From assembly GCA_038501625.1 (NCBI GenBank), contig JAZAYU010000116.1:1736001-1800000 (forward strand): DNA of 64,000 nucleotides. The letters are read 5' to 3'. This DNA is from Corbicula japonica. Lineage: Eukaryota; Mollusca; Bivalvia; Venerida; Cyrenidae. This document shows positions 1 through 12,900 of the stretch, piece after piece. How positions within the stretch are numbered: the stretch's first letter is position 1; each line of letters starts with the position of its first letter. The notes below the pieces were generated by a model. It did not search any database and was not told where the DNA came from. It saw only the letters and a list, made by a program, of their open reading frames with translations. A program made the translations under genes and the position numbers.

Positions 1-790
1 CCTCGTTATTCACCTCCAATGATAACAAGATCAGATTGACCGCCGTTACATTTATCCCGCTTACCTCGTAATTCACCTCCAATGATAACAGGATCGGATT
101 GACCGCCGCTCCACTTATTCTGCTTATCTCGTAATTCACCTCCAATGATAATAAGGTCATAATGACCGCCGTTATATTTATCCCGCTTACCTCGTAATTC
201 TCCTCCAATGATAACAAGATCAGATTGACCGCCGTTACGCTTATCCCGCTTACCTTGTAATTTTCCTCCAATGATAACAAGATCAGATTGACCGCCGTTA
301 CGCTTATCCCGCTTACCTTGTAATTTTCCTCCAATGATAACAAGATCAGATTGACCGCCGTTACGCTTATCCGGCTTACCTCGTAATTTTCCTCCAATGA
401 TAACAAGATCAGATTAACCGCCGCTCAACTTATCCTGCCTACCGCGTAATTCTCATCCAATGATAACAAGATCAGATTGACCGCCGCTATACTTATCCCG
501 TTTACCTTGTAATTTTCCTCCAATGATAACAAGATCAGATTGACCGCCGTTACGCTTATCCCGCTTACCTTGTAATTTTCCTCCAATGATAACAAGATCA
601 GATTGACCGCCGTTACGCTTATCTGGCTTACCTCGTAATTTTCCTCCAATGATAACAAGATCAGATTGACCGCCGCTATACTTATCCCGCTTACCTCGTA
701 ATTTTCCCCCAATGATAACAAGATCAGATTGACCGCCGTTACCCTTATCCCGCTTACCTCGTAATTCTCCTCCAATGATAACAAGGTCAG
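1..790. repeat. 63-bp tandem array containing repeated splice donors
   Basis: About 12.5 head-to-tail copies of a 63-bp unit, cut by the window edge. Read on the minus strand, each unit encodes 21 residues (GGQSDLVIIGG then KLRGKRDKRN) and carries the exon-5 donor core AG|GTAAGC. Boundaries fall at 758, 695, 632, 569, 506, 443, 380, 317, 254, 191, 128 and 65, exactly 63 bp apart. GT is kept at 11 of these 12; the one at 128 has changed to AT. Copies from 758 to 506 are free of stops; distal copies have stops (453-455 and near 413), as expected of intronic DNA. The unit appears to have arisen from the exon 5/intron 5 border. Confidence 0.88.
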
Positions 791-930
791 ATTGGCCGCC
801 GCTACATTTATCCAGCTCTGCCGTCATGCGTACCATCTTCCCTTCTTCTAAAGTTGTCCGTAACAATCGCAATTTGGTTACCTTGGATACGCTTCGGTAG
901 GGGTCAAGGTAGAATCTGACATCGCCTTTT
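758..930 (-). CDS. Exon 5: start of VirK-like domain 2, ending in a tandemly duplicated splice donor
   Basis: The exon is 173 bp from acceptor TTAACAG (931-937) to donor CGAG|GTAAGC at 758/757. It gives 57 residues after the split Gly: VRFYLDPYRSVSKVTKLRLL, then TTLEEGKMVRMTAELDKC and GGQSDLVIIGGELR. The L..G..V...A...KC pattern matches VirK-like domain 1 in exon 3 (INGHKVYFTAKTKKC), which points to internal domain duplication. The frame stays open past the donor through four more 63-bp units to a stop at 453-455, so longer products using donors at 695, 632, 569 or 506 would keep the frame. The remaining exons lie beyond the left edge. Confidence 0.7.
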
Positions 931-3900
931 CTGTTAATAAGAATTTAAATAATTGATTTACGGACATTGGTCTACGTTTACAACAAAAAGGAATAATAAA
1001 AAGGAGATGAATCAAACAATAATGTAATTGAAATCACAAGTTTTTACTAATTTTCCTTTTCTCTATAAAGATACACATTCACTGCATAGGCGAACAGTGT
1101 AGATCCATACCAGTCGGTCTACCTATGCCGTCTAATCAAAATAGCACTGTTCGCGTTTTGATTTATTAGGTTATTTCAAACCAAAAAGCGACCAGTGCCG
1201 CTCCAGATCAGACGGCACGGATCTACACTGGCTGCGCAAGCGTAAAAACGTGTATACCCGTATATGGAGGAAAGGGTCAGGAAAATGCTTTATTCATCCA
1301 TGAACACATCAGTTGTAAGGCGGCTTACCCAGTATCTTGGTTATAAAGGCCACATATTGCAAATGTGTGTCGGTCTATTTTTCCATCTTCGTTCATAATA
1401 ACTGTCGCAATATGGACTGAACCATTTCGGTGAACTGTTATTTCTTTGATAACTTCTTTAAAGCCTGAAAGAAAATTTTTACTTTTCTTAGCTGCGTTTA
1501 TAGAGCTGTCGGAATTAACTTTAAAACATCTCAGAAACTTATTATAAAACGTTTGTATTTAAAAAAAAATATCTGCTTAAAAATTAAACAAAGAAAACGC
1601 AAGAAGCGGAAAATGTGACATGACGAAAAGTGTAATGAATTGATGTTTACGACCATTAGTTCGGTCGTAATTTAGCATCCTGTATGAAATGATCGTTTTC
1701 ATGCTTCGGTCTGCAGTCCTTTGAATTTATACCAGACAAGATTTGACATTAAAGCATTTGAAAATTGGTACAAGACATTAATAATCTTTCTTCCTGAAAA
1801 GTGTAATGCCCTACAACTTGTCTAACATCGCCTGTCTGATTACGAATATAACCATGTTACTAATAGGATAATAAAACCGAGGTTCGAGACCCGTCTCAAT
1901 TCTCAAGCTTCTGCTTGGATGACCATATGATTGACTGAAATGGAGACTAGCCTGTATAATGAGGCTAGTCTCCATTGCAGCCAATTAGATGCGAGAGATC
2001 TGAAGCTGGTCTCCAGTTTCAATTTTATGATCTTGTGAACAGAGCCCCTTATGATTTGATTGAAGACCGCACTTCTCTCTGTTTAAGTAGAAAGCCTTCA
2101 ATACTCTTCGGCAAACAATAAATGCTGCTTATGGAGTAAAAGCGGTATCTTTTCGAAACTTATAGTATAAGTCTTTTCTGGTGCACCGGATTCGCTTGTC
2201 CGTCAGAAATATCTGCTAATCAGCTATATGGGCCAGGAATGAAAGGACATACACAGATCATCACAGGTTACACCCTCAGGTAATATATGATACTTAAACA
2301 ATGAAGCTATATTGGACAGAATTGTACCTTTTCTATCCATGAACTGTAATCTTCGGAAAGAAAACTGGAGGTATTTATGGGGCTGTTTCTCGGAGAAGTC
2401 TTTATGAATTTCGAACACGTCAACGTAATCCCCAAGCGTTGTTCTGTCACTTTTTGGAGCCTTATCATAAACGCACTTCTTTGTTTTCGCCGTGAAATAA
2501 ACTTTATGCCCATTAATAAGCGCGTCTATTACACCTTCATAAGTCTGAAGATTCCAAGTCGTCTTTTCGTCGTCCACAGAGCTTGTTGGCAATTCTTGTC
2601 GTCTGCTACTCGACCTTGAATTATCTCCCTTTTTATCGTAACCATACGGATTGAAACCTGCTTTCTCTATGGCATTTGCATATAAATAGTCATCCTTAGA
2701 AGAATATACTGCATCTACTCCGTTGAATATCGTGTTTTCTTTGTAGGTTTTCGGGACGTTATTAGAGGGATACCGGAAATTACGATTATAAGGATCGTAT
2801 GAACCGTGACGTCTGTCCTCCGGAATCGTGTTCTTGTTGCCGTATTCGTGACTCTTCGGATTCCGGGGCTGGGCATCTTTCTGTAGTAAGGGTGTTTGTT
2901 CTTTTTTGCCTAATTTTTGATGGTCCTCTAATTGGTAGTCCTCTTCTAGAAAACTGAAAATGTCAATAAATTTCCTAAATTTATCAACACAAATATACGT
3001 AAACCCAAATCGGGTGACTGAATAATGCAGCAAAGGATTTAATTCATGCTGCTTATATTATCTAAATTAATCAAATCTTTATGTAAACGCGTTTAAAATT
3101 AAATAATATGAAATGATTGTCAGTGTTCAACAATTTGGTCAAGATTTTGGTTTAACTTTTTTTTCTAAAGTTTTATTATTTTCCCACCGACCGTACCTTA
3201 AATTAGTACAATTGATTAACTATCTAATAAACATCTCTCTCAGGTTAAGGTTCGATTTACGAGTTACGTTAATGGATGCGCAAATAACGTCGTTAACGCC
3301 TAAAAACTGAATGGAGATGGAGTAGGATGCAGCTTGATTGATTTACTACATATCCGAACCGAGGTTACTTCGGTCGTTGTGCATGACCTATAAAAAGTTT
3401 AATATAGCAATGATGATGATATCGACGACAACAAGGATGATGAACGATGACGACGACGACGACGACGATGATGATGATGATGAATTAAATATTGTTTGTG
3501 AGAAGCCAATGTGACAATCCATATACAGAATGATTACTCACGGATTTTCAGCAATAGATTCTATTTTGGTCAGGAAAATCGGACCATCAAGCTCGATCAC
3601 CTTACTGCCGTCTTTGACGTTGTACCATCCCTCGTCGATCTGAAGGCTAGCGTGAGTCAGTGTGGTCATAACTGAGATACGAACCTGAAACCGAGTCAAC
3701 CCGACATTAATACTTTATTACATTCTGTGTCACGTAGGCGACATTAATATTGTTATTTTATGTACAATTTGCGACAGTTTAATCGGGGATTGCGATTTTA
3801 TTACGGTACCTAAAGATGTTTGTTGTACGCAAGTACGTTTTGTTTTGTTGTTTACCAGATTTGAACATTTAACTTGGAGTATGTTTTTTGAAGTATATGT

Positions 3901-6900
3901 GAAGTGAATAAGAGATATAACTTCGAACAACGTTTCATCATGTTATGATGTCTAAAGATCATACTCTACTAAAACAAGACCTTATGATTTGCTGGTATTT
4001 TTATATGAACATTTTTCTATCGCCAACAAAATCTAATTGAAATTTAAAACAACAGTGAACAAGATCAATTATAACAATTAGTCGCAAATGTTTTGACACC
4101 AAGAAGGTACTGGGCCATCCAATCTGATTAATTGCATGTTACTCTCTGTACCGAGCAAGGACACTCGGTTCGATCATTTATCTACCTTCCTCAGGGAGGA
4201 TTGAGTGGTGACGAAAAGAAAACATTAATTTTATAATTATTGAAGAAAATTCATCACCATTTATAGTTTTACAAGACCAATAAAATTAAGTAAAACGAAC
4301 TTTTCGATAAAGGAGTTCACTTTTAACTTTTCATTAAAGAGGTATTGGACGCGGGCAAATTAAATTTTAGTGAAAAGATTTCAGATTTTCCAGGCGATAA
4401 CAAAACGTTTAGAAATACCCATTAAGCTAAATGTTCCCATATTGTCTCAAACAAAGGCCATACTGGACAATAAAAGTCCATTTGTTTGCTCAAGAAATTA
4501 GAAAAATGATGAAAGTGAAATTTATACTGCAAAATAAATACCACTTCAACTTCAGCCGACTATTGCGTGTTAGAAGGCTATCATCGCTAATTCACAATTA
4601 AATCACCTTTCAACGTGGCTTGAGGTACTGACGTATGTCAATTAAAACTGTTTAGGTAGGTCTGGAGTTTTTGTATATAATGGGATTTAAGGCTGATAAA
4701 GATCTGTATTGCCCAAGTATCGCTCCCACCTGCTTAAACACTGATAGTATCAAACAAGCCTCGTTAAGACAATACTAGGTTGTCTTGTTTGAAGCCTCGT
4801 TCAGCTAGTATAATTACCAGCGCACCTGTTAGTGCAGATTCGGTCATGTTCAATGTTGGCAGGTAGGTGCAATAACGTAATTGAGCTTATGATAACAACT
4901 GATTCTAATTAGGACAGATCAACTTATTACTGGTGAAAAAATCAGGTGTCCGATGTATTTTGCTAGGAGGGAACAAAGTTACTGCAAACTACGAAATGCT
5001 TGTTGTTCGTATGGGCATCGTTTCGCACATTGTCGGAAACTCTCCAGAACGAAGAAAGAAAACTCAATAAATCGGTCATGAGTATTCATACAGTGTTTGC
5101 CATTTTAATATTTTACTATTTTAGTTTTTTTGCCAAATTTATATTTGATCACTTTTCTAAGCTTAAAATGCGCAGAAATCAAAACCGCTTGAAAAGAAGT
5201 GATTCACAGCATACACAGCAACACCAACAACAACTACGGCAGCAGTTGAAACAATGAAATCAACAACAGCACATACAAAAACTTCCAACAACAACAAATA
5301 ACGTATTCACAAACACAATAATAGGCTAGATAACATAGTTTTTCGATGTATTTTGTTTGAACTCTGAAATGTGAATTAATTCATTCTTATCCGTTACACA
5401 CGGTATGATCTGGAAGATTCATATCATAGACCACCAAGTAATACAACAACGAACTGCAGTAATTCGGATATTCTCGATCCAATTAATGAATCGAACAGTT
5501 AAATTCCTCCTTAGAACAGCAAACTGTTGCGTTTTCTTAGAATTAGGCAGATCAAAGACCTATATTATATAGGTCTCTGGGCAGATGGAGACATATTAAA
5601 AAAATCTCTCATTGTCCTATAGCTGCACTTTAAAAATTGGTGACGACACTCTCAAAGGTGTGTATGTATATGTCTGTGTTATATAAATATAGAAATTCTT
5701 TTATAAACTTTGAGCTTCCAAACGTAAAAACAGCATTATAACACTATGTTCCCTTTTTGGGCTGATATTAAGTTTCACGTCAGGGTTGGAAAAAAAGATA
5801 CAGCAAAATGTTTAGCCCTTGAAAACTAAAGTGGACATGAATACAGACTTTCTCGATTTTCTTAAAGTTGTCTTTTCATTTCAGTATTATCTCAACAACA
5901 TCAATTATTCTAGGTAGATATAATGTTCATTTTTCCACATGTTAAATTTACTTATATGACATTCAGTATTTTAAATGGATGCAAATGGTTTTACCTGTAA
6001 AAACACTAGTATTTTTCTTTAAAGGTATCTACTTTTCACAATATAAGCAGCATATTATTCAGAATATTGTTTTAAATGATATGTTCAAATGTTGTTTTTA
6101 TTTGTTTTAGAGTTAACTGCTTTAAACGATGTGCATTTCCCCACCCTAGTTGCGTTTTTGCACCCCCTTAACGGATCTGCACTAATTAATACCAACGTTG
6201 TCCCATAATTCAACCATAAAACAATTGGCATTGAATGAGGAAGCACATATCTTATGTAAACGTGTGTATAAACATCCGCTTATACTGTGTTCTTATATTT
6301 TAAAATACTGTTATACAAGCAGTACTAATCCTTACTTTGGCTATTTGCCGATTATTTACCAGTGCATCTTTTGGCACATGCATCATGAGCAGATGGGCGT
6401 GAGCTGATACCTATTTATCAAAATATTAGTTAATGTGTGGATAAAGAAAATCTGTATGACATCCACCACAAAGACTTAATTGTACGGTTCAGAAGAAATC
6501 ATATCAATAGTTCATATTAAAAGTTTTTAAAAGTTTTAATTTGATAACTTTATATTTAAGCAGCACTGTCAAACTATAACTTGTTATGTGTCAATGTTTC
6601 AGCGTAGTAAGGTATATACTTCTCACAATTTGATAAGGGCCACTATTGTAGTCTGTAAGTTTTCCAGCTTAGATAACTTAACACTCATGTTTCAGTACAA
6701 TAATTCAACTCAGATGGCTATTTCATCGGTTTTATCAAATAAATAATACAAACAAAACTTAATGTATTTTAAACTGTTCATTATGTTATCCTAAACAATA
6801 ATAATTACAAGCTACAAAAGTGGCCCTTATCAACTTTTGAGTAGTATATTTCTGTAAGGTGGTAATCCCGGAGCAACAGAAATGGACAGTCATTGTTGCT

Positions 6901-9900
6901 GTTGTCGTTGTTTGCTTTCAGTAAATGAAACTCGCTTCTAAATAAGTCTCAAGCATGTTTGATTTGCTTTTGGAGCGAAAACTACGACATGGGTAAAAGT
7001 TATGCTATATGTAATCTTGCAATAACAACCGGTTATGAGAGCTTAAGTTGTGTTTTCATTTTTTCTTGTTGTTGTCTATTTGGCTCAAAATAAAGCTTAT
7101 TCCAAATTGCATGCAAATGTCTTAATCTTTTTTTGTACAAATATGCAACAACAACAAAAACAACAACAACAACAGTAATGTTAAAACATATGGTTACCAG
7201 GCTGCTTTAAAACAAAGTATTACAGTTTCTCACAGCAAGAGGGCTGTAATAAAGCATCAAAATAATTGTAACCTTCTTTGTGCTTTATTCTTTTTCATTT
7301 AATACTCAGTATGACATAAATCTTTCCAAATAATCACATTATAAATCAGTACAAAATATAAAATCTGACACTCGGGAAATACAAAAAGTCCTGCTGTGCA
7401 TCTATATGACAATTCAAATGTCACATTTTATTACGTTTTACATCTATTCATTGTAGATTACAGCTATCAACGGCAACTACTTTTTCTCTCCCCGCCAATC
7501 AAACCAATTATGACACCGAATACAAGCCTCCATACAATACATATGCCACTCAATGCATTGCTTTTTATTTATCCGTTTTGCTTGCATGAAGATACGAAAA
7601 TGACCCTTCTGTTTTATTATGCTGGTTAAAGTATCGGTTGTGACATTTAGGACATCGTCGATTATTTTTCGTATACTAAATAATATGATACATCACTATA
7701 AACCAGCTACTTTACAATTTATGGGCTGTGTCAATGTATCTGTTTTTTACTGTCGACAATTCTATTAACTTTTTGATTAAAAAAATCGACATCGAAACTC
7801 CTCTGTGCAATCATTCATTTATATATAGTCTTCTTCATGTTTTTGGAATACTTCCCTCAAATTATTTATCTGCTAAAGTGAGTGCTGGTTCGACTCCCAT
7901 ACTGACCCTGCATATGTAATTTAAACTTTTGTTCGCGACCTCGCAGCATGTTCTCGCATTTTCTTAGTCACGAACTAATGGAAACTCGAGAACATGAAGC
8001 AAGTTCACGAGACCACGATGTGGATTCTCGAAAAAAACACGATGCGGGAGCACGATATAAATATTGTCGCGCCCTCGCATTCTACTTTTGCGACGCGACA
8101 CTTGGCGAGTTCGCGAGACCACGATGCGATATCACGGTAACACGATGTGAGGTTGCGAAAACACGATACATGGCCACGATATTATCACACCCTCGCATCG
8201 TGCTTTCGTATGCAAGCGTCGTGGTCCCACGATCTCTTATCGTGATTTCGCGCAAGCAAAACAACGATGGTCTCAACGAAACACCGTATCCTGGTGATGA
8301 CGCGTGAAAATATCACTGTTGTTAGCAATGTCTATTTGAATTTGGCTAGACGATTTAGATGTACTGATGCTGGTTCGAATCCGGATCGGAGCCTGTATTA
8401 TTAATATCCTTTACTCTTCTATATATGTTTAGGCGGTTTATCTAATTTACTATATCGGAGCTGTTCGTTTAATGACACTAGTCGTATATTGCTGGCTTTA
8501 CAATATAATTTACTTTCAAATTTGGAAAACTGAATTCTATTGAATTGAATTTTATTCTCCTTATTCGAGTTTGTGAAAGTAAAGCCCAACAGATTTTATG
8601 TGGAATGACTGTCCTGTCCTTTACATGCGTGCATCAACAGAAATGCAAGTGGTGAGTCATTTTAAAATGATTTGATATTTTGCAAATATCATATCATTTT
8701 ATGCTAAATACACTATGTGAGTCTATGATATTTATCGAAAGTGTCAACTTATCTTTTTAATGACATAATGTTTGACAAATCCCTTTTGACATCAAGTCTT
8801 CTTCAATTGATAAATTGTCAATGACAAATATATTCCTTCAAATAAATATACAAATGTAATTCAAATCTGATTACATTAGCATCAAGTTTACCTCGCGTCT
8901 TTTAATTTGTAAAAAGTTTATTATTTTAGGTCATTTAAATGGCGAGTGAAGGTATTAAAGAATTCAATTAAATGCTTTCCGTGCATTGAACATGAAATAC
9001 ACTTTTTATGCAAACCCATTCAACACCTGGAGTTTTAGTGTTCATATTTTTTGCAGCACATTTAACGCTATCTAGTTTTATTATCATTCATTAAAAGTGG
9101 TCCGTAATAGATGTAAACCAATACCCTAAGTGGATCTCTGCTACAAGTTTTATATAAAATAAATCACGTTTTTCATCCCCATGGCGTCTCCTTTAAAACG
9201 TAATGAAAATGTCGCGGATAATAAAACGGTATATAAGGACCTCCAGGTTGGTATTGACGGAATTCTTTTGTTGTGTTTTAAGTTTGGGCCCCAGGAAAAA
9301 ACAATTGATTGAACGTAATAAATAACTCCCAGGATCAACTTCTGAATGCAAATGAATTCTCTGCCGTGTTTTACATTGATACGCATTCATTTGATGTCTA
9401 CCACACGGGCTCAACGGAATACAGCACAAGACACAGATCGCAGATGTTTAAGGTGACATGCATTCAAACTAAGGAGACAATTACAAACTTGGACAAAAAA
9501 GAGTATTACAAATCACCTTAACGAGTTTTATTTTAATGAATAAATTGTGGATATCACTATTCTTTTCGGGATTGTAATGATTCGATCTTAATAATAAATT
9601 CTCCATTGAATATCGGAGTGGCGTTTTGTGTACATTCCAGCTACGATTCGTGTCTGAAGTTTGGTTATTTCGCGGTCAATATTTCGTTATTTCGTGTATT
9701 CGCCTCGAAAGTCAAAGGAGAAGACATGAGAAATATGCATGGTTTCGACCTTTCGTGTTTTCGTCTCGTCGACATTTCGCCTCGTCCAAACGAAAATACA
9801 CGAAATGACAGGAATCAGCCATCATATTTAGAAGTAAAAATAGTCTTTCATGCACATGTTCAGAGTCGTGCTGCAATAAGCACCCAGCTGATCCAGTATT

Positions 9901-12900
9901 ATCTTGAACGTAAATGTACTTAATACTCTATGTACAAGCTGCAGTCACAATGAGTCAGTGAAAAGTCAATTGGCAGTATCAATTTCAATAAAAGGATGCG
10001 CAACAATAAAACTGGCAACGTATTATTCCACTAACTTTTATCGCACTCGAAAATTGAAAAACAAGACGTTAATAAAAGTGTATAAAAACAAATTGAATAA
10101 GAAAAAAATCGTTAAAGTCTCGTCGGTACTAGATTTGATGACATCTAACATTGTTGGATATCTAAAGGTGCCCTGTGTCTTTCAATCAAGCTGCGGAAAG
10201 TTGATAGAGTGTGTCACTATACAATGTCAGTGGCACAGACACTAAGGTCTTTATCAGATTTAGGAACGGCAAGTGTAGAATTTACTACAATCCCTCTCCA
10301 CAGGTTATATTTCCCAAGAACGAGTTTTGTTAAAACTTTATTTCTTTTTAAGTGGCGAAGTTTCAATGAAATTTATAGACGCTTGTAGTGTTTATACTTT
10401 ACGATGAAATATGGATATAAATTGACATTCGAGCACCAATAAAACATTTTGATTATATGGAGCGTAATATAGCCCAAGATACAGTGATTTGAACAAATAG
10501 TGCTTTTTTACAAAATTACTTTCAGCAATTTTGAACACCATGTGCGATATTGTCACGAAGTCATTCTTGAATTATTATTGATTAACATATTACAGGATTA
10601 GTAGCAATTTGTCAAAATACTTCAGAATTAACTCGACAATGATAAATTTAAACAGTTAATCTCTCGCTGGGTTGTCCTTACGTGTGGTCCAAATGAAACA
10701 CGAGACTAGCCATTACATTCTGTCAAAATTTCAGAAAAATAAAAACATCGGGTAACAAGACAAATTTTGATGCAGGGCATCAATTCGGCGCTAGAAGAAT
10801 TTTCATGTAGTTACAACAATGGCAAAAATGGAAAGGCAATATATATATTATTGCATCAGCAAACAGAACCTTAAATCTACTTATGGTTATGTTGTTATGA
10901 TCATTCATTGTTTGCTTTTTAAGTTATTGGTAGGGATGAAAAGCAGTATTGCTGTTTTCGTTAGGTATTTTGAAATTGTTTTCCTGTTATATCCATGTTC
11001 GTTATTACGTTTAGGAAGTGGTCATACTGACGTTCCGCACAGTCTTCGACTAGTGATGTTTTTTTGGGGGGTATTTTACAATTCGCCGTAGATTGATTAA
11101 ACGTATGCTGTTAATTTTACAACATATTATCTATGAAATGAAGGAGAATTTTTTTCCGATTACGGCACTATTTCTTGATAAAAAAGAACATGAACTGCTA
11201 TTTGAATATATATTTTTAAAGAGTGCACTAACGTCGTTTTGGGCGTGTCCCAGCGTAACACGCGACTAATAGTTTTGTTCGGGAAAATTCTGCAGTTTGT
11301 TTATAAATTTAACGAAGCCCAATAAATTTTGGCAATTGACGTTGACATCACACCCGTTGATAACATCATCAACGGAATGTTATTCAAAACGCCACCATGT
11401 TCGTTATTACGTTAAGGAAGTTGCAATGTACAGCCCGTATCATAATTTTATAGTATTATTACGTTTTGGCCCGAAAAACAATCTCACTAATGACGTTCCA
11501 CAAGTTCACACATAGATGTAAAAGAAATGCAAAGATCAACATCCCTGACCGATTATACGGAAACTACGTCTTGCATTGTACGATTAAAAACAATGAACAT
11601 GTATGACCAGTATCACAATTGTACATTTTTTTCACGCCTTTGTTTCCGAACAAAACTCTCACGTATTATGTTCCACAACTACAAACAGGTACATATGCAG
11701 TGCAACAGTCAACATCCACGACCGATTATACGGAAGGACCGGCTATCGTTGTTTTCAAAAATAGTCACGTGATTAGGAGAACTTATTATTTAAAAATAAT
11801 AATAAAATAATAATAATAATAATAAAACACTCTTAAAAAGCGATGTCAACCAGTTCCCATGGTACGATTTGTTAAACATTTGTTAATACGTTGTTTTTAA
11901 AAAAAAAAAACAACAACAGCTCTCATTAATACATATCAGAACAAAAATACAAACATTTCTGGAAATATGCCATTATCTTTCATCTTTATTATTATGTTGC
12001 TGTGGCTGACAAAGAAGGGCAATTGAAAATCACAAATTTATCAAGTTTTTTCCCGCAAATTGTAAAACATGTTAAGTAAAATTTGTGTACAGCATTCTTT
12101 ATTATGCTTTTGATGTCACAAAATTAATTTTGATGTAACTTTGTAAAATGTTAGATTGCCATGTTGCACATTCAAATAGTTATTTTCCCTCCAACTTTAC
12201 CAGATAATACTGGCTATTCTCATTAACCAATAAATTGATTGTTTTAATTTTGCTGTGTCTTAATTTTTGCTATAAATACTTATTTTGTGGAAATGGACTT
12301 TCAGTTCACTTTCATTTTTGTTAATGTGGAGGAACAAGACTAGTGGTTGATACCTTAACATGTTGACTACAGTATCTTTATAAAGACTTTTTACCAGTGG
12401 TCGGTATATTGTAAAATTTAGCGATATTTTTATTTTATTATTTGTTGCATTTCTCATCGTCTGTGTTATTTCAATGAACTTGAAGAACAAATTGCATTGT
12501 CATTTAAAAAGAGGGTCATTTTTTATCCTTTAAAATGACACACTTGTTGATAAGAAATGATACCATATTTAAATCTGATTTTTTCTTAAATCACGCAGCC
12601 AATATTTACACTAAAATGTAATGAATCCGAAAATAACTGATGAAAATGTTGATTGTTTAACTAGTAAATCTCGTGGTGACATGTTAAGTGAGTTGTATTA
12701 CAGTGTGACAGAGACATATACCCGTAGGAGGACGAATATTCATCAAAAATAATACTGAATAATCCGTATGTCTTGAAATCAAAGGCGCTCCGCCCTATCT
12801 TAAAGTCGTGAATATGGCATTTTTTTGAAAGTTTTTTGACTCGGTGACAAATGAAATTTATATCTTAGTTTGATCTATATTTTTCGTCAGCTTTTATTGG

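Noticed and set aside
425..784. Plus-strand 119-codon frame in the array
   Set aside because: It is the complement of the minus-strand repeat; the minus strand links to upstream exons in phase.
1..790. CRISPR-like regular repeat
   Set aside because: Units are contiguous 63-bp copies without unique spacers, and the genes around are spliced eukaryotic genes.
2224..2327. Read-through of exon 3 to the stop at 2224 as the protein's C-terminus
   Set aside because: A good donor at 2328/2327 joins in phase to exon 4, which completes the VirK-like domain. It may exist as a minor isoform.
5000..5257. 85-codon frame with a Gln-rich end
   Set aside because: It lies in intron 1 on the opposite strand; the Gln-rich tail comes from CAACAA simple sequence. 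No domain recognised.
8082..8307. Overlapping frames on both strands in the CACGAT block
   Set aside because: Produced by the CpG-rich repeat, which lacks stop codons on both strands.
12630..12660. Hammerhead ribozyme core (CTGATGA followed by GAAA)
   Set aside because: CTGATGAAAATG occurs, but no paired helices or downstream core fit; the same holds for the other CTGATGA words.
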